A stretch of 64,000 bases of DNA from Streptomyces sp. NBC_00490 (GCF_036013645.1 NZ_CP107869.1:7316001-7380000), one strand, 5' to 3'. Counted from the stretch's first letter, positions 25,622 through 35,324 are shown. Notes: generated by a model not told the origin, from the sequence alone. Numbers and translations are program-made.

Positions 25622-26491
25622 ATGAGCACGCGGATCGCCTTCCTCAAGGGTCACGGCACCGAGAACGACTTCGTGATCGTCCCGGATCCCGAGAACGCCA
25701 TCGACCTCCCCCCGGCCGCCGTCGCCGCCCTGTGCGACCGCCGCGCCGGCATCGGGGGTGACGGTCTGCTGCACGTGGTGCGATCCGCCGCCCACCCGGA
25801 GGCCCGGGGCATGGCCGCCGAGGCGGAGTGGTTCATGGACTACCGCAACGGCGACGGCTCCGTCGCGGAAATGTGCGGCAACGGCGTACGCGTCTTCGCG
25901 CGCTACCTCCAGCACGCCGGGCACATCACCGAGGGCGACCTGGCCGTGGCCACGCGCGGGGGCGTGAAGACCGTGCACCTCGCGAAGGACGGTGACGTCA
26001 CCGTCGGCATGGGCGCGGCCCGCCTCCCCGAAGGGGACGTCACCGTGAGCGTCGGCGAGCGCAGCTGGCCCGCGCGGAACGTGAACATGGGCAACCCGCA
26101 CGCCGTGGCCTTCGTGGACGACCTCGCCCACGCGGGCAACCTGTACTCCCCGCCGCCCTTCAGTCCGGCCGCCGCCTACCCGGACGGGGTCAACGTGGAG
26201 TTCGTCGTCGACCGTGGTCCACGTCACGTCGCCCTGCGCGTGCATGAGCGCGGATCCGGCGAGACCCGGTCCTGCGGCACGGGCGCGTGCGCCGTCGCCG
26301 TGGCCACCGCACGCAGGGACGGGGCCGACCCGGCTGTGACCGGGACGCCGGTGACGTACACCGTCGACGTACCCGGCGGCACCCTCGTGATCACCGAGCG
26401 GCCCGACGGCGAGATCGAGATGACCGGCCCCGCGGTGATCGTCGCCGAGGGTGAGATCGAACCGGAATGGCTGGAAAACGCGGTCCGCTGA
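25622..26491 (+). CDS. dapF: Diaminopimelate epimerase DapF
   Basis: A 289-residue enzyme converting LL- to meso-diaminopimelate for lysine and peptidoglycan synthesis. The two catalytic cysteines are C85 (EMCGNGVRVF) and C218 (RSCGTGACAV). FLKGHGTENDFVIV is the conserved start. Streptomyces walls use LL-diaminopimelate, so the enzyme serves mainly lysine biosynthesis there. Monocistronic by spacing. Confidence 0.96.
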   Translation: MSTRIAFLKGHGTENDFVIVPDPENAIDLPPAAVAALCDRRAGIGGDGLLHVVRSAAHPEARGMAAEAEWFMDYRNGDGSVAEMCGNGVRVFARYLQHAGHITEGDLAVATRGGVKTVHLAKDGDVTVGMGAARLPEGDVTVSVGERSWPARNVNMGNPHAVAFVDDLAHAGNLYSPPPFSPAAAYPDGVNVEFVVDRGPRHVALRVHERGSGETRSCGTGACAVAVATARRDGADPAVTGTPVTYTVDVPGGTLVITERPDGEIEMTGPAVIVAEGEIEPEWLENAVR

Positions 26492-26778
26492 GCGCGTGAA
26501 TCATGGGTCCGTCGGCCTTGGTCACTGGGATCCGCAGCTCCAGGCATCCGGGGCGGTTCGAATCGACGGACGATCACCGGTCAGCTGGCGCGAAATCGTA
26601 AACCTCGGAATCGTCGCTCGAATGGGTGATCCGTTTCACGCTCGACGAGAGGCGGTCAGCCGCACGTGGTGGGCTCGGTAGCATCAAGCACCGGCCCGGA
26701 CGGGGGACCGATGCCATCCCCTGAGCCGTGTCCGCCCTGGGGCACCCCGTCCGCCGGTTGACGCAGCCGGAGGTGCCC

Positions 26779-28896
26779 ATGAGTGCGGAGGCCACGAACC
26801 CCGCGACCCCAGGTCCGGTAACAGGACCTGCGGCGCGCTGGCGGGCGCGGATCGACCTGCGCCGTCTGGGCCGCGCCGCCCTGCTCGGCCCAGCGACCCG
26901 CGACCGGCTGCCCGACGCCATCAGCCACGTCGTCGAGGCCCACCGGGCCCACCACCCCGACGCCGACCGCGACATCCTGCGCCGCGCCTATGTCCTGGCC
27001 GAGTCCTCGCACCGCGGCCAGATGCGCAAGAGCGGTGAGCCGTACATCACACATCCGCTCGCCGTGACCCTGATCCTCGCCGAACTCGGCGCCGAGACCA
27101 CGACGTTGACGGCGTCCCTGCTCCACGACACCGTCGAGGACACCGATGTGACGCTCGATCAGGTGCGGGAGCAGTTCGGCGAGGAGGTCCGCTTCCTCGT
27201 CGACGGTGTGACGAAGCTGGAGAAGGTCGACTACGGCGCCGCCGCCGAGCCCGAGACCTTCCGCAAGATGCTCGTCGCCACCGGCAACGACGTCCGTGTG
27301 ATGTCGATCAAACTCGCCGACCGGCTGCACAACATGCGCACCCTCGGCGTGATGCGCCCCGAGAAGCAGGAACGCATCGCCAAAGTCACCCGCGACGTCC
27401 TCATCCCGCTCGCCGAACGGCTCGGCGTGCAGGCGCTCAAGACCGAACTGGAAGACCTGGTCTTCGCGATCCTGCACCCCGAGGAGTACGAGCACACACG
27501 GGAGTTGATCGTCGACAACGCCTCCCGCGCCGACGACCCCCTCGCGGAGATCGCCGACGAGGTACGCGGCGTCCTGCGCGACGCGGACATCCCGGCCGAG
27601 GTCGTCATCCGGCCCCGGCACTTCGTCTCCGTGCACCGCGTTTCCCGCAAGCGCGGCCGGCTGCGCGGTTCCGACTTCGGCCGGCTGCTGGTGCTGGTCA
27701 ACGAGGACGCCGACTGTTACGGCGTGCTCGGCGAGCTGCACACCTGTATGACGCCCGTCGTCTCGGAGTTCAAGGACTTCATCGCCGTACCGAAGTTCAA
27801 CCTGTACCAGTCGCTGCACACCGCCGTCGCGCGCGGTGACGGCCAGGTCGCCGAAGTCCTCATCCGCACCCACCAGATGCACAAGGTCGCCGAGGCCGGC
27901 GTCGTCGCGCTCGCCAATCCCTACGCTCCTCCGTCGGAGGAGTCCGCGGACGGCGAGCGAGAGGACCCCACACGCCCCGGCTGGCTCTCCCGACTCCTCG
28001 ACTGGCAGGAGGCGGCGCCCGACCCCGACACCTTCTGGTCCACCCTGCGCGAGGACCTAGCCCAGGACCGCGAGATCACTGTCTTCCGGCCCGACGGCGG
28101 CACGCTCGGCCTCCCCGAGGGGGCGACCTGTGTGGACGCCGCCTACGAGCAGTACGGCGAGGACGCGCACGCGTGCATCGGCGCCCGCGTCAACGGCCGG
28201 CTGGCGACGCTCAGCACCGTTCTGCGGGACGGCGACACCGTCCAGCTGCTCATGGGACAGGACCCGGCCTCCGAGCCCTCCAGGGAGTGGCTGGAGCACG
28301 CGCACACGCCCGCCGCGCGGATCGCCATCCAGCGGTGGATCGCCACGCACCCCTCCCAGGAGGAGCCGCACGAGGTCGAGGAGCGCGAGCCGGCCCCGCG
28401 CTCCGCCGCCGAAGCGCCGGTCGCGGACGGTCCGGCCGCCCGCCCCGGCAGCGCCGACGTCCTCGTCGACCTGCCCGGCGCGACCGTACGGCTGGCCGGG
28501 TGCTGCACGCCCGTACCGCCCGACGACATCACCGGGTTCGCCGTGCGCGGGGGAGTGGTCACCGTGCACCGCGTCGGATGCGCCGCGGTGGCGCGTATGA
28601 AGGACGCGAAGCGCGCGGAGGTCGATGTGCGCTGGGGCGACACCACCGAGTGCCGGGTCACGCTGTTCGCCGAATCGTTCGGCCGCCCTCATCTGCTCGC
28701 CGACCTCACCGAGGCCATGGCACTCGAAGGTGCCGAGATCGTCTCGGCGACCGTCGAACCCCCCACCCAGCAGCGCGTCCGCCACACCTACACGGTCCAG
28801 CTCCCGGACGCGGCACTGCTGCCCGCGCTCATGCGGGCGATGCGGAACGTCCCGGGTGTGTACGACGTGAGCAGGGCGCAGACGACGGGCGTGTGA
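26779..28896 (+). CDS. rshA: RelA/SpoT-family (Rsh) protein
   Basis: A 705-residue protein starting at ATG 26779 after GGAGG. Domains: HD hydrolase (about 65-190, with LLHDTVEDT giving H116-D117 and E120-D121), a synthetase-like domain (about 205-355), TGS (about 415-480), a linker, and a C-terminal ACT domain (about 630-700). The hydrolase motif is intact. The synthetase has EFKDFIAVPKFNLYQSLHT but departs from consensus elsewhere: SDFGRLLVLV for Y-D-x-x-G-V-R-V, and AEVLIRT for V-E-V-Q-I-R-T. It may mainly degrade (p)ppGpp. The symbol follows S. coelicolor rshA by position and is distinct from relA. Confidence 0.85.
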   Translation: MSAEATNPATPGPVTGPAARWRARIDLRRLGRAALLGPATRDRLPDAISHVVEAHRAHHPDADRDILRRAYVLAESSHRGQMRKSGEPYITHPLAVTLILAELGAETTTLTASLLHDTVEDTDVTLDQVREQFGEEVRFLVDGVTKLEKVDYGAAAEPETFRKMLVATGNDVRVMSIKLADRLHNMRTLGVMRPEKQERIAKVTRDVLIPLAERLGVQALKTELEDLVFAILHPEEYEHTRELIVDNASRADDPLAEIADEVRGVLRDADIPAEVVIRPRHFVSVHRVSRKRGRLRGSDFGRLLVLVNEDADCYGVLGELHTCMTPVVSEFKDFIAVPKFNLYQSLHTAVARGDGQVAEVLIRTHQMHKVAEAGVVALANPYAPPSEESADGEREDPTRPGWLSRLLDWQEAAPDPDTFWSTLREDLAQDREITVFRPDGGTLGLPEGATCVDAAYEQYGEDAHACIGARVNGRLATLSTVLRDGDTVQLLMGQDPASEPSREWLEHAHTPAARIAIQRWIATHPSQEEPHEVEEREPAPRSAAEAPVADGPAARPGSADVLVDLPGATVRLAGCCTPVPPDDITGFAVRGGVVTVHRVGCAAVARMKDAKRAEVDVRWGDTTECRVTLFAESFGRPHLLADLTEAMALEGAEIVSATVEPPTQQRVRHTYTVQLPDAALLPALMRAMRNVPGVYDVSRAQTTGV

Positions 28897-28908
28897 CCGG
28901 CGCTCGCC

Positions 28909-29406
28909 CTACTCGAAGGCCGTCTCGGCGAAGGAGCAGCCGCCACGCTCGGCGTGGCCGAGGACAAGGCGGCGCGAGAGCCGGGGCGGCTGCCGGATGT
29001 ACTGGCGGAAGCCGGGGGCGCGGAACCTGAGGTCGAACGCATGCCCCTCCAGGTGCCACAGCGGCGCGTCACTCCACCCGGGCCGGTCGTCCTCGGGCGT
29101 CAGCCGGTGCAGCGCGTCGAGTTCCAGGTCCACGCCCAGCCCTTTGAAGTCGAGATCCCCTTCGAGATCCCAGACCTCGTCGAAGACGAGCGTCGACGGC
29201 GCGATCCAGAAGCTGAAGTGCGTCTGCGGCGGGACCGGGTGGACCCAGCGGGTGACGTAGTCGAGATCGAACAGCAGGCGCGGCAGCACGTCGTCGGTCC
29301 GCTGCACGTACATGCCGTGCACGGTGACGTCGTGCCACCCCATCTGCTCGAAATCGGCGTCGCTCCAGAGCGCCTTCGTGAGTCCGGACTCCGCGTTCAC
29401 GTCCAT
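28909..29406 (-). CDS. Uncharacterised protein, 165 aa
   Basis: A soluble protein from ATG 29406 (MDVNAESGLTKALWSDADFE), rich in Trp, His and Asp. It has paired segments such as MGWHDVTVHGMYVQRTDD and FSFWIAPSTLVFDEVWDLEG. A longer start at 29496 would overlap the ATG of the divergent M1 peptidase and is less likely. It converges on rshA with 12 bases between. No family recognised. Confidence 0.65.
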   Translation of the reverse strand: MDVNAESGLTKALWSDADFEQMGWHDVTVHGMYVQRTDDVLPRLLFDLDYVTRWVHPVPPQTHFSFWIAPSTLVFDEVWDLEGDLDFKGLGVDLELDALHRLTPEDDRPGWSDAPLWHLEGHAFDLRFRAPGFRQYIRQPPRLSRRLVLGHAERGGCSFAETAFE

Positions 29407-29494
29407 GTCCGCATCCAACCAGGCCGTTACCCGTTCGGGTGGGCCGGGCGCGAGTCGCCGCCGTACGGCACGCGCGCGCTGGTAGCCGTGGTGC

Positions 29495-30988
29495 ATGCTG
29501 CTCACCCCCCACGCCAGGAGCCCTCGCCGGCTGAAGGCGGCCGCGCTGCTCGCCTCCGCCGTCTCCGTCTGTCTCATCGCAGCGAGTGCGCCCGCCGCCC
29601 CGCTGGGCGTCGGCGACCGTCTCTTCCCGCACCTGGGCAACCCCGGGTACGACGTGGCGTCGTACGACCTCTCCTTCACCTATGCCGGCCCCAACAGCAA
29701 GCCGCTGAAGGCCGTCACCACGATCGACGCCTGGACCACCACCGAACTGGACCGCATTAACCTCGACTTCGCCCACGGCAAGGTCGATTCGGTCGAGGTG
29801 GACGGCGAGCCCGCCACGTTCACCGGCGCCGGCGAGGATCTGGTGGTCACGCCCGAGGAGCCGCTGCCCGGCGGCAGTTGGATGCGGATCACCGTGCAAC
29901 ACACCAGCGATCCCGTGTCCGCCCAGGGCCGCGACGGCGGCTGGGTGCGGACCACGGACGGCCTCGCCATGGCCAACCAGGCCGACGCCGCCCATCTGGT
30001 GTTCCCGTGCAACGACCACCCCTCCGACAAGGCGATGTTCACGATCCGGGTCACCGCGCCCGACGGCTACACCGCCGTCGCGAACGGCCTGCCGGCCGGC
30101 GTGGACCGGGTCGCCGGGGAGACCACGTGGACGTACCGCACCCAGCACCCCATGGCCACCGAGCTCACCCAGGTGTCCATCGGCCGCTCCACCGTGCTGC
30201 ACCGCACCGGCCCGCACGGACTGCCGGTCCGTGACGTCGTCCCCACCAAGCACCGCGAGGCGCTCGAACCCTGGCTGGAGAAGACCCCCGACCAGATCTC
30301 CTGGATGGAGAGCAAGATCGGCCGCTACCCCTTCGAGACGTACGGCCTGCTCATGGCCGACGCCGACACCGGCTTCGAACTCGAGACGCAGACCCTCTCT
30401 CTCTTCGAGAGAGACCTGTTCACCGAGCCCGCCTACCCCAAGTGGTACGTCGAGTCGATCATGGTGCACGAGCTCTCCCACCAGTGGTTCGGCGACAGCG
30501 TCAGCCCCCGCAACTGGTCCGACCTGTGGCTCAACGAGGGACACGCCACCTGGTACGAGGCCCTGTACGCCGAGGAGAAGGCCGACAGGCCCATGGAGAC
30601 GCGGATGAAGGCCGCGTACGGCGCCTCCGACCGCTGGCGCGCCGCGGGCGGACCGCCGGCCGCGCCCAAGGCGCCCAACCCCGGCCAGAAGATCAGCATC
30701 TTCCGTCCCAACGTCTACGACGGCGCCGCGCTGGTCCTCTACGCGCTGCGCGAGGAGATCGGCCGGCCCGTCTTCGAGGGGCTGGAGCGGGCCTGGGTGC
30801 GCCGTCACGAGGACGGTGTCGCCACGACCGCCGACTTCGTCGCGCTCGCCGAGGAGCTCTCGGGCCGTGACCTGGGGGGCTTCTTCCAGGACTGGCTCTA
30901 CGGCGAGAAGACCCCGCCGATGCCGGGCCACCCGGACTGGAAGCCGGTGGCGATCCCGAAGGCGGCCACTGGGAAGGCCGCGAAATAA
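29495..30988 (+). CDS. Secreted M1-family metallopeptidase
   Basis: A 497-residue zinc aminopeptidase-like protein with an export signal (basic RSPRRLKAAALLASAVSVCL, cleavage probably near APAAP). The zinc site is H325-E-L-S-H329 with E348 in LWLNEGHATWYE, the gluzincin arrangement. It has the N-terminal saddle (YDLSFTYAG) and catalytic domain but lacks the large C-terminal domain of aminopeptidase N. DTGFELETQTLSLF takes the place of the usual exopeptidase GAMEN loop, so substrate choice may differ. Confidence 0.85.
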   Translation: MLLTPHARSPRRLKAAALLASAVSVCLIAASAPAAPLGVGDRLFPHLGNPGYDVASYDLSFTYAGPNSKPLKAVTTIDAWTTTELDRINLDFAHGKVDSVEVDGEPATFTGAGEDLVVTPEEPLPGGSWMRITVQHTSDPVSAQGRDGGWVRTTDGLAMANQADAAHLVFPCNDHPSDKAMFTIRVTAPDGYTAVANGLPAGVDRVAGETTWTYRTQHPMATELTQVSIGRSTVLHRTGPHGLPVRDVVPTKHREALEPWLEKTPDQISWMESKIGRYPFETYGLLMADADTGFELETQTLSLFERDLFTEPAYPKWYVESIMVHELSHQWFGDSVSPRNWSDLWLNEGHATWYEALYAEEKADRPMETRMKAAYGASDRWRAAGGPPAAPKAPNPGQKISIFRPNVYDGAALVLYALREEIGRPVFEGLERAWVRRHEDGVATTADFVALAEELSGRDLGGFFQDWLYGEKTPPMPGHPDWKPVAIPKAATGKAAK

Positions 30989-31001
30989 GGCGATGACGAG
31001 A

Positions 31002-31046
31002 CGGGCCGTGCCGTGCGACCATCTTCAGGTCGGCGCGGCACGGGAC
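31002..31046 (+). terminator. Imperfect hairpin after M1 peptidase gene
   Basis: An inverted repeat of about 18 bp with interruptions (GGGCCGTGCCGTGCGACC ... GGTCGGCGCGGCACGGG), starting 13 bases after the peptidase stop. Probably a terminator. Confidence 0.4.
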
Positions 31047-31125
31047 ACGGGAATCTCCCGGGGTACTCGTGCGTTGTCACCAGTGACGGTCGCCGAATCG
31101 GCATCCCCAACGACGTAAGGACCCA

Positions 31126-32625
31126 ATGACCTCCTCTTCATCCCCTTCCCAGGACTCGCAGCGCTTCGCGCACTCACACCCCGAAGGTCTTCGGGCCGAT
31201 GCCCTGATGGAAGAGGACGTCGCCTGGAGCCACGAGATCGACGGAGAGCGGGACGGCGACCAGTTCGACCGCTCCGAGCGCGCGGCCCTGCGCCGCGTGG
31301 CAGGCCTCTCCACCGAACTCGAGGACGTCACCGAGGTCGAGTACCGCCAGCTCCGCCTGGAGCGGGTCGTGCTCGTCGGCGTCTGGACCTCGGGGACCGC
31401 ACAGGACTCGGAGAACTCCCTCGCGGAGCTCGCCGCCCTCGCGGAGACCGCGGGCGCACTCGTGCTCGACGGCGTGATCCAGCGCCGCGACAAGCCCGAC
31501 GCGGCCACCTACATCGGATCCGGCAAGGCCACCGAGCTCAGGGACATCGTCCTGGAGACCGGCGCCGACACCGTCATCTGCGACGGTGAGCTCAGCCCGG
31601 GCCAGCTCATCCACCTCGAAGACGTCGTCAAGGTCAAGGTCATCGACCGTACGGCCCTGATCCTCGACATCTTCGCCCAGCACGCCAAGTCCCGAGAGGG
31701 CAAGGCGCAGGTCGCGCTCGCGCAGATGCAGTACATGCTGCCGCGACTGCGCGGCTGGGGTCAGTCACTGTCCCGTCAGATGGGCGGCGGCAAGGGCGGC
31801 GGCCTCGCCACCCGTGGTCCCGGTGAGACCAAGATCGAGACGGACCGGCGACGGATCCGCGAGAAGATGGCGAAGATGCGCCGGGAGATCGCGGACATGA
31901 AGACCGGCCGCGAGATCAAGCGCCAGGAACGCAAGCGCAACAAGGTGCCGTCCGTGGCCATCGCGGGCTACACCAACGCCGGCAAGTCCTCGCTGCTCAA
32001 CCGCCTCACGGGCGCGGGCGTGCTGGTCGAGAACTCCCTGTTCGCGACCCTCGACCCGACCGTGCGCCGGGCCGAGACCCCGAGCGGGCGGCTGTACACA
32101 CTGGCGGACACCGTCGGCTTTGTACGCCACCTGCCGCACCACCTGGTCGAGGCGTTCCGCTCCACCATGGAGGAGGTCGGCGAGTCCGACCTGATCCTGC
32201 ACGTGGTGGACGGCTCGCACCCGAACCCGGAGGAGCAGCTGGCCGCCGTGCGCGAGGTGATCACGGACGTGGGCGCCACCCGCGTGCCCGAGATCGTCGT
32301 GATCAACAAGGCCGACGCGGCGGACCCGCTGACGCTCCAGCGGCTGATGCGGATCGAGAAGCGCTCCATCGCGGTCTCGGCCCGTACCGGCCAGGGCATC
32401 GAGGAACTGCTCGCCCTCATCGACAACGAGCTGCCGCGGCCGTCGGTCGAGGTCGAGGCGCTCGTGCCGTACACGCTCGGCAAGCTCGTCGCCCGCGCCC
32501 ACACCGAGGGCGAGGTGATCTCCGAGGAGCACACCCCGGAGGGCACCCTGCTCAAGGTCCGGGTGCACGAGGAGCTGGCGGCGGATCTCGCGCCGTACGT
32601 GCCGGTCGCGGTGCCGGTCGCCTGA
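31126..32625 (+). CDS. hflX: GTPase HflX
   Basis: A 499-residue ribosome-associated GTPase that splits stalled or hibernating ribosomes under stress. The N-terminal HflX domain contains VLVGVWTSGTAQDSENSLAE; a glycine-rich GGGKGGGLATRGPGETKIE loop and a basic coiled coil follow. The G domain has G1 GYTNAGKS at residues 281-288, G3 DTVGFVRHLP and G4 NKAD. It ends with a C-terminal alpha/beta domain. The acidic N-terminal 80 residues or so exceed the E. coli protein. It shares a bidirectional terminator with the convergent protease gene. Confidence 0.95.
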   Translation: MTSSSSPSQDSQRFAHSHPEGLRADALMEEDVAWSHEIDGERDGDQFDRSERAALRRVAGLSTELEDVTEVEYRQLRLERVVLVGVWTSGTAQDSENSLAELAALAETAGALVLDGVIQRRDKPDAATYIGSGKATELRDIVLETGADTVICDGELSPGQLIHLEDVVKVKVIDRTALILDIFAQHAKSREGKAQVALAQMQYMLPRLRGWGQSLSRQMGGGKGGGLATRGPGETKIETDRRRIREKMAKMRREIADMKTGREIKRQERKRNKVPSVAIAGYTNAGKSSLLNRLTGAGVLVENSLFATLDPTVRRAETPSGRLYTLADTVGFVRHLPHHLVEAFRSTMEEVGESDLILHVVDGSHPNPEEQLAAVREVITDVGATRVPEIVVINKADAADPLTLQRLMRIEKRSIAVSARTGQGIEELLALIDNELPRPSVEVEALVPYTLGKLVARAHTEGEVISEEHTPEGTLLKVRVHEELAADLAPYVPVAVPVA

Positions 32626-32650
32626 CGGCCGTAGCTCTTCAGGAACGCCG

Positions 32651-32686
32651 TGAAGGCCCGCCCCCTCCGCAGGGGGCGGGCCTTCA
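32651..32686. terminator. Bidirectional terminator between hflX and protease gene
   Basis: A perfect 16-bp inverted repeat (TGAAGGCCCGCCCCCT / complement) with loop CCGC, lying between two convergent stops at 32625 and 32698. T-rich flanks are absent on both sides. Confidence 0.85.
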
Positions 32687-32697
32687 GCGCGTTCCGG

Positions 32698-33900
32698 TCA
32701 CTGACCGCCGTACGTCTTGCTCATGCTCTGGTAGATCGCCTCGGCCCCCTGGCCCAGCTGCGGACCGGCCAGCCAGGTGTTGTCGGCCGGGCCGATCGAC
32801 GTGTTCGAGACCAGCTTGGTCTCGCCGTCCACCACCCGGAACCAGCCGCCGCCGGACGAACCGCCGGTCATCGTGCAGCCGATGCGGTACATCGTCGGCA
32901 GCGTCGTGCTGAGCGAGAGCCGGCCCGGACGGTCGATGCACTTGAACATCTTCTGACCGTTGTACGGCGCCGCCTGCGGGTAGCCCCAGGCGCCCATCTT
33001 GGCGACCTCGGTCGCGGACGGGGCGGAGAAGTCCACGTCCAGCGCGGCTCCGACCGTCTCCTCCAGCGACTTGGCGCCCGACTCCGGCTTCACGTGCAGC
33101 ACCGAGTAGTCGTACGCGGCACCGGCACCGCCGGTCTCCGAGCCGCCCGCGATCCACTCGTTCGAGGTCGACGCCCAGTCCGCCCACCACTGGCCGTACG
33201 GCGCGATCTCGGCGGGGTTGGAATTCGTCAGCTGCGCCTCGGACTTGCCGTAGTCGTTGTAGGCGGGGACGAACATGATGTTGCGGTACCAGCCGCCGCC
33301 GTCACCCGCGTGCACGCAGTGACCGGCCGTCCACACCAGGTTCGACTTCCCCGGGTGGTTCACGTCCTTGACGACCGTGCCCGAGCAGACGGCCGAGCCC
33401 TCGGGAGTGTCGAAGAAGATCTTGCCGACGGGGGCCGCGTTCTCGTGGTACGGCGTCTTCTCGGCCGAGGCCTCGACGGGCACCGGGTCCGGGTCGCTGA
33501 CGCCCTGGTCGGCCGCCGCGTCCTTCGTCGAGTACGTCTTGTTGGCCTCCTTCGCGGACTTCATCCGCTCCGGCTTCCAGAGGCCCTCGATCACCGGGTT
33601 GACGAAGTCCTTGGCCTCACTGAGCCACTTGTCCTTGTCCCAGTCCTTCCAGGCGCCGTCCTTCCACTGGTCGACGTCGATGCCGTGCTCCTTGAGCTTG
33701 CCGGCGAGGTCGGCAGGGATCTGGACCTTGTCGTTGCCGCTGTCGGCGGCCTGGGACGTCGTGGCGCCCGCCTTGTCGCCAGCCGTGTCCGAGCCTTCGC
33801 AGGCGGTCGCGGTCAGCGCCAGGGCGGCGGTGAGGCCGGTGACGGCAAGAGCGGTGCGCCGCCTGCGACTCGGCGCCGCGGACGTACGTGTGGAACGCAT
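32698..33900 (-). CDS. Secreted trypsin-like serine protease lipoprotein (copy 1)
   Basis: A 400-residue exported protein. The twin-Arg-like basic head and hydrophobic core end in a lipobox (LTATAC, lipidated Cys34). A charged module of about 90 residues contains HGIDVDQWKDGAWKDW and VNPVIEGLWKPERM. The chymotrypsin fold follows, with His in VWTAGHCVHAG, Asp in YDYSVLHVKPE and Ser in TGGSSGGGWF. All three catalytic residues are present. A close paralogue lies immediately upstream (34104-35324), so a tandem duplication. Confidence 0.87.
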   Translation of the reverse strand: MRSTRTSAAPSRRRRTALAVTGLTAALALTATACEGSDTAGDKAGATTSQAADSGNDKVQIPADLAGKLKEHGIDVDQWKDGAWKDWDKDKWLSEAKDFVNPVIEGLWKPERMKSAKEANKTYSTKDAAADQGVSDPDPVPVEASAEKTPYHENAAPVGKIFFDTPEGSAVCSGTVVKDVNHPGKSNLVWTAGHCVHAGDGGGWYRNIMFVPAYNDYGKSEAQLTNSNPAEIAPYGQWWADWASTSNEWIAGGSETGGAGAAYDYSVLHVKPESGAKSLEETVGAALDVDFSAPSATEVAKMGAWGYPQAAPYNGQKMFKCIDRPGRLSLSTTLPTMYRIGCTMTGGSSGGGWFRVVDGETKLVSNTSIGPADNTWLAGPQLGQGAEAIYQSMSKTYGGQ

Positions 33901-34035
33901 GGTGCGGTAACCCCCGTTGGAGCGATTGGTGTTTCACAGTGCGTTGGTGTCATGGGCGTGTCACTCATGGGGTCCGTGCTCTGCGCGAACCCCTCGTGAC
34001 GCGAGAACCCACTATGCCCGTGGAGTTGAGGGCGA

Positions 34036-34098
34036 ACGGCGACGGGGCGGTGAAGGTTTTCGTGAGCCGGTGGGCCCGGTGAACCGCCCCGTCGCCGT
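34036..34098 (-). terminator. Long-loop hairpin terminator after protease copy 2
   Basis: Perfect 16-bp arms (34036-34051 and 34083-34098) enclose a 31-base loop just past the stop of the upstream protease gene at 34104. It separates the two tandem paralogues. Confidence 0.6.
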
Positions 34099-34103
34099 CG
34101 TCG

Positions 34104-35324
34104 TCACTGACCGGCGAACTTGTCGCTGACCGAGTCGTACACGCCCTTGGCCACCTCACCCAGCCGCGGTCCGGCCAGCCAGCCCGCGGTCACCGGGCCG
34201 ATCGAGGTGTTGGACACCAGCGCCGGCTTGCCGTCGGAACCGGTCGCGACCCAGCCGCCACCGGACGAGCCGCCCGTCATGGTGCATCCGATGCGGTACA
34301 TCGTCGGGTCAGAGGCGCTGATCGACAGACGGCCCGGCTTGTCCTGGCACTGGTACAGCGTCTGGCCGTCGAACGGCTTCGCGGCCGGGTAGCCGGTCGC
34401 CGTCATGTCCTGGATCTTCGTCGCGGCCGGAGCCTTGAAGTCCACCGGCAGAGCCGAACCGACCGTCTCCTCCAGCGACTTGCCCGTGCCGCCCTCCTCC
34501 GGGGTCACATGAATGACCGCGAAGTCGTACGAGGCTCCGTCGCCGCCTGTCGTACCGCCCTGCTCGATCCACTGGTCCGAGGTCTGCGCCCAGTCGGCCC
34601 ACCAGACGCCGTACGGAGCGACCTCTTCCCGAGCGGCACTCTCCAACTCGGCGGTGGCCAGGCCCTTGTCGTTGTACGACGGCACGAACGCGAGGTTGCG
34701 GTACCAGCCGCCGCTCTTGCCCGCGTGGACACAGTGGCCCGCCGTCCACACCATGTTGGACTTGCCGGGGTTGGCCGGGTCCTGCACGACCGTTGCCGAG
34801 CAGACCATCTGTCCTTCGGGGGAGTCGAAGAACACCTTGCCCGCCTCGGGGACACTGTCGTGATACGTAGGCGACACGGCCTTCGCGTCCACCGGCGCGG
34901 GCTCCGGGTCGGTCACGCCCTGGTCACCGTCGAGGTCGCTGTCGTCGACCCCCTTGTCCGGCTCCTCGGCCTCCCGCATCCGGTCCGGGTCCCACAGGCC
35001 CTCGATGATCGGGTTGAAGTAGTCCTCGGCCTCGCGCAGCCAGTCGTCCTTGCTCCAGTCCTTCCAGGCGCCGTCCTTCCACTTGTCGACGTCGATCCCG
35101 TGCTCCTTGAGCCGGTCCTTGATGTCGTCCGGGATGGTGATCTTCCCGTCGCCCGACGTGGCGGAGGCGGAGGACTCGCCGCCTGCCTCGGCGTCACCCG
35201 AGTCACAGGCGGTCGCCGTGAGCGCGAGCGCCGAGGCGAGAGCAACGGCGGCCAGCACGGGGGAGGTTCTGCGGCGCGCCCCCCTTTCCCGGCGGACGGT
35301 GGACAACGGCCGTATGGATCGCAT
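34104..35324 (-). CDS. Secreted trypsin-like serine protease lipoprotein (copy 2)
   Basis: A 406-residue paralogue of the neighbouring protein with the same plan: lipobox LTATAC (lipidated Cys40), the Trp-rich module HGIDVDKWKDGAWKDW and FNPIIEGLWDPDRM, and catalytic His (VWTAGHCVHAG), Asp (YDFAVIHVTPEE) and Ser (TGGSSGGGW). It starts at ATG 35324. Substrate unknown; extracellular, anchored to the membrane. Confidence 0.87.
   Translation of the reverse strand: MRSIRPLSTVRRERGARRRTSPVLAAVALASALALTATACDSGDAEAGGESSASATSGDGKITIPDDIKDRLKEHGIDVDKWKDGAWKDWSKDDWLREAEDYFNPIIEGLWDPDRMREAEEPDKGVDDSDLDGDQGVTDPEPAPVDAKAVSPTYHDSVPEAGKVFFDSPEGQMVCSATVVQDPANPGKSNMVWTAGHCVHAGKSGGWYRNLAFVPSYNDKGLATAELESAAREEVAPYGVWWADWAQTSDQWIEQGGTTGGDGASYDFAVIHVTPEEGGTGKSLEETVGSALPVDFKAPAATKIQDMTATGYPAAKPFDGQTLYQCQDKPGRLSISASDPTMYRIGCTMTGGSSGGGWVATGSDGKPALVSNTSIGPVTAGWLAGPRLGEVAKGVYDSVSDKFAGQ

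Noticed and set aside
29407..29496. Longer start of the 165-aa protein at ATG 29496
   Set aside because: It would overlap the divergent M1 ATG (29495) and adds an unconserved Arg-rich stretch.
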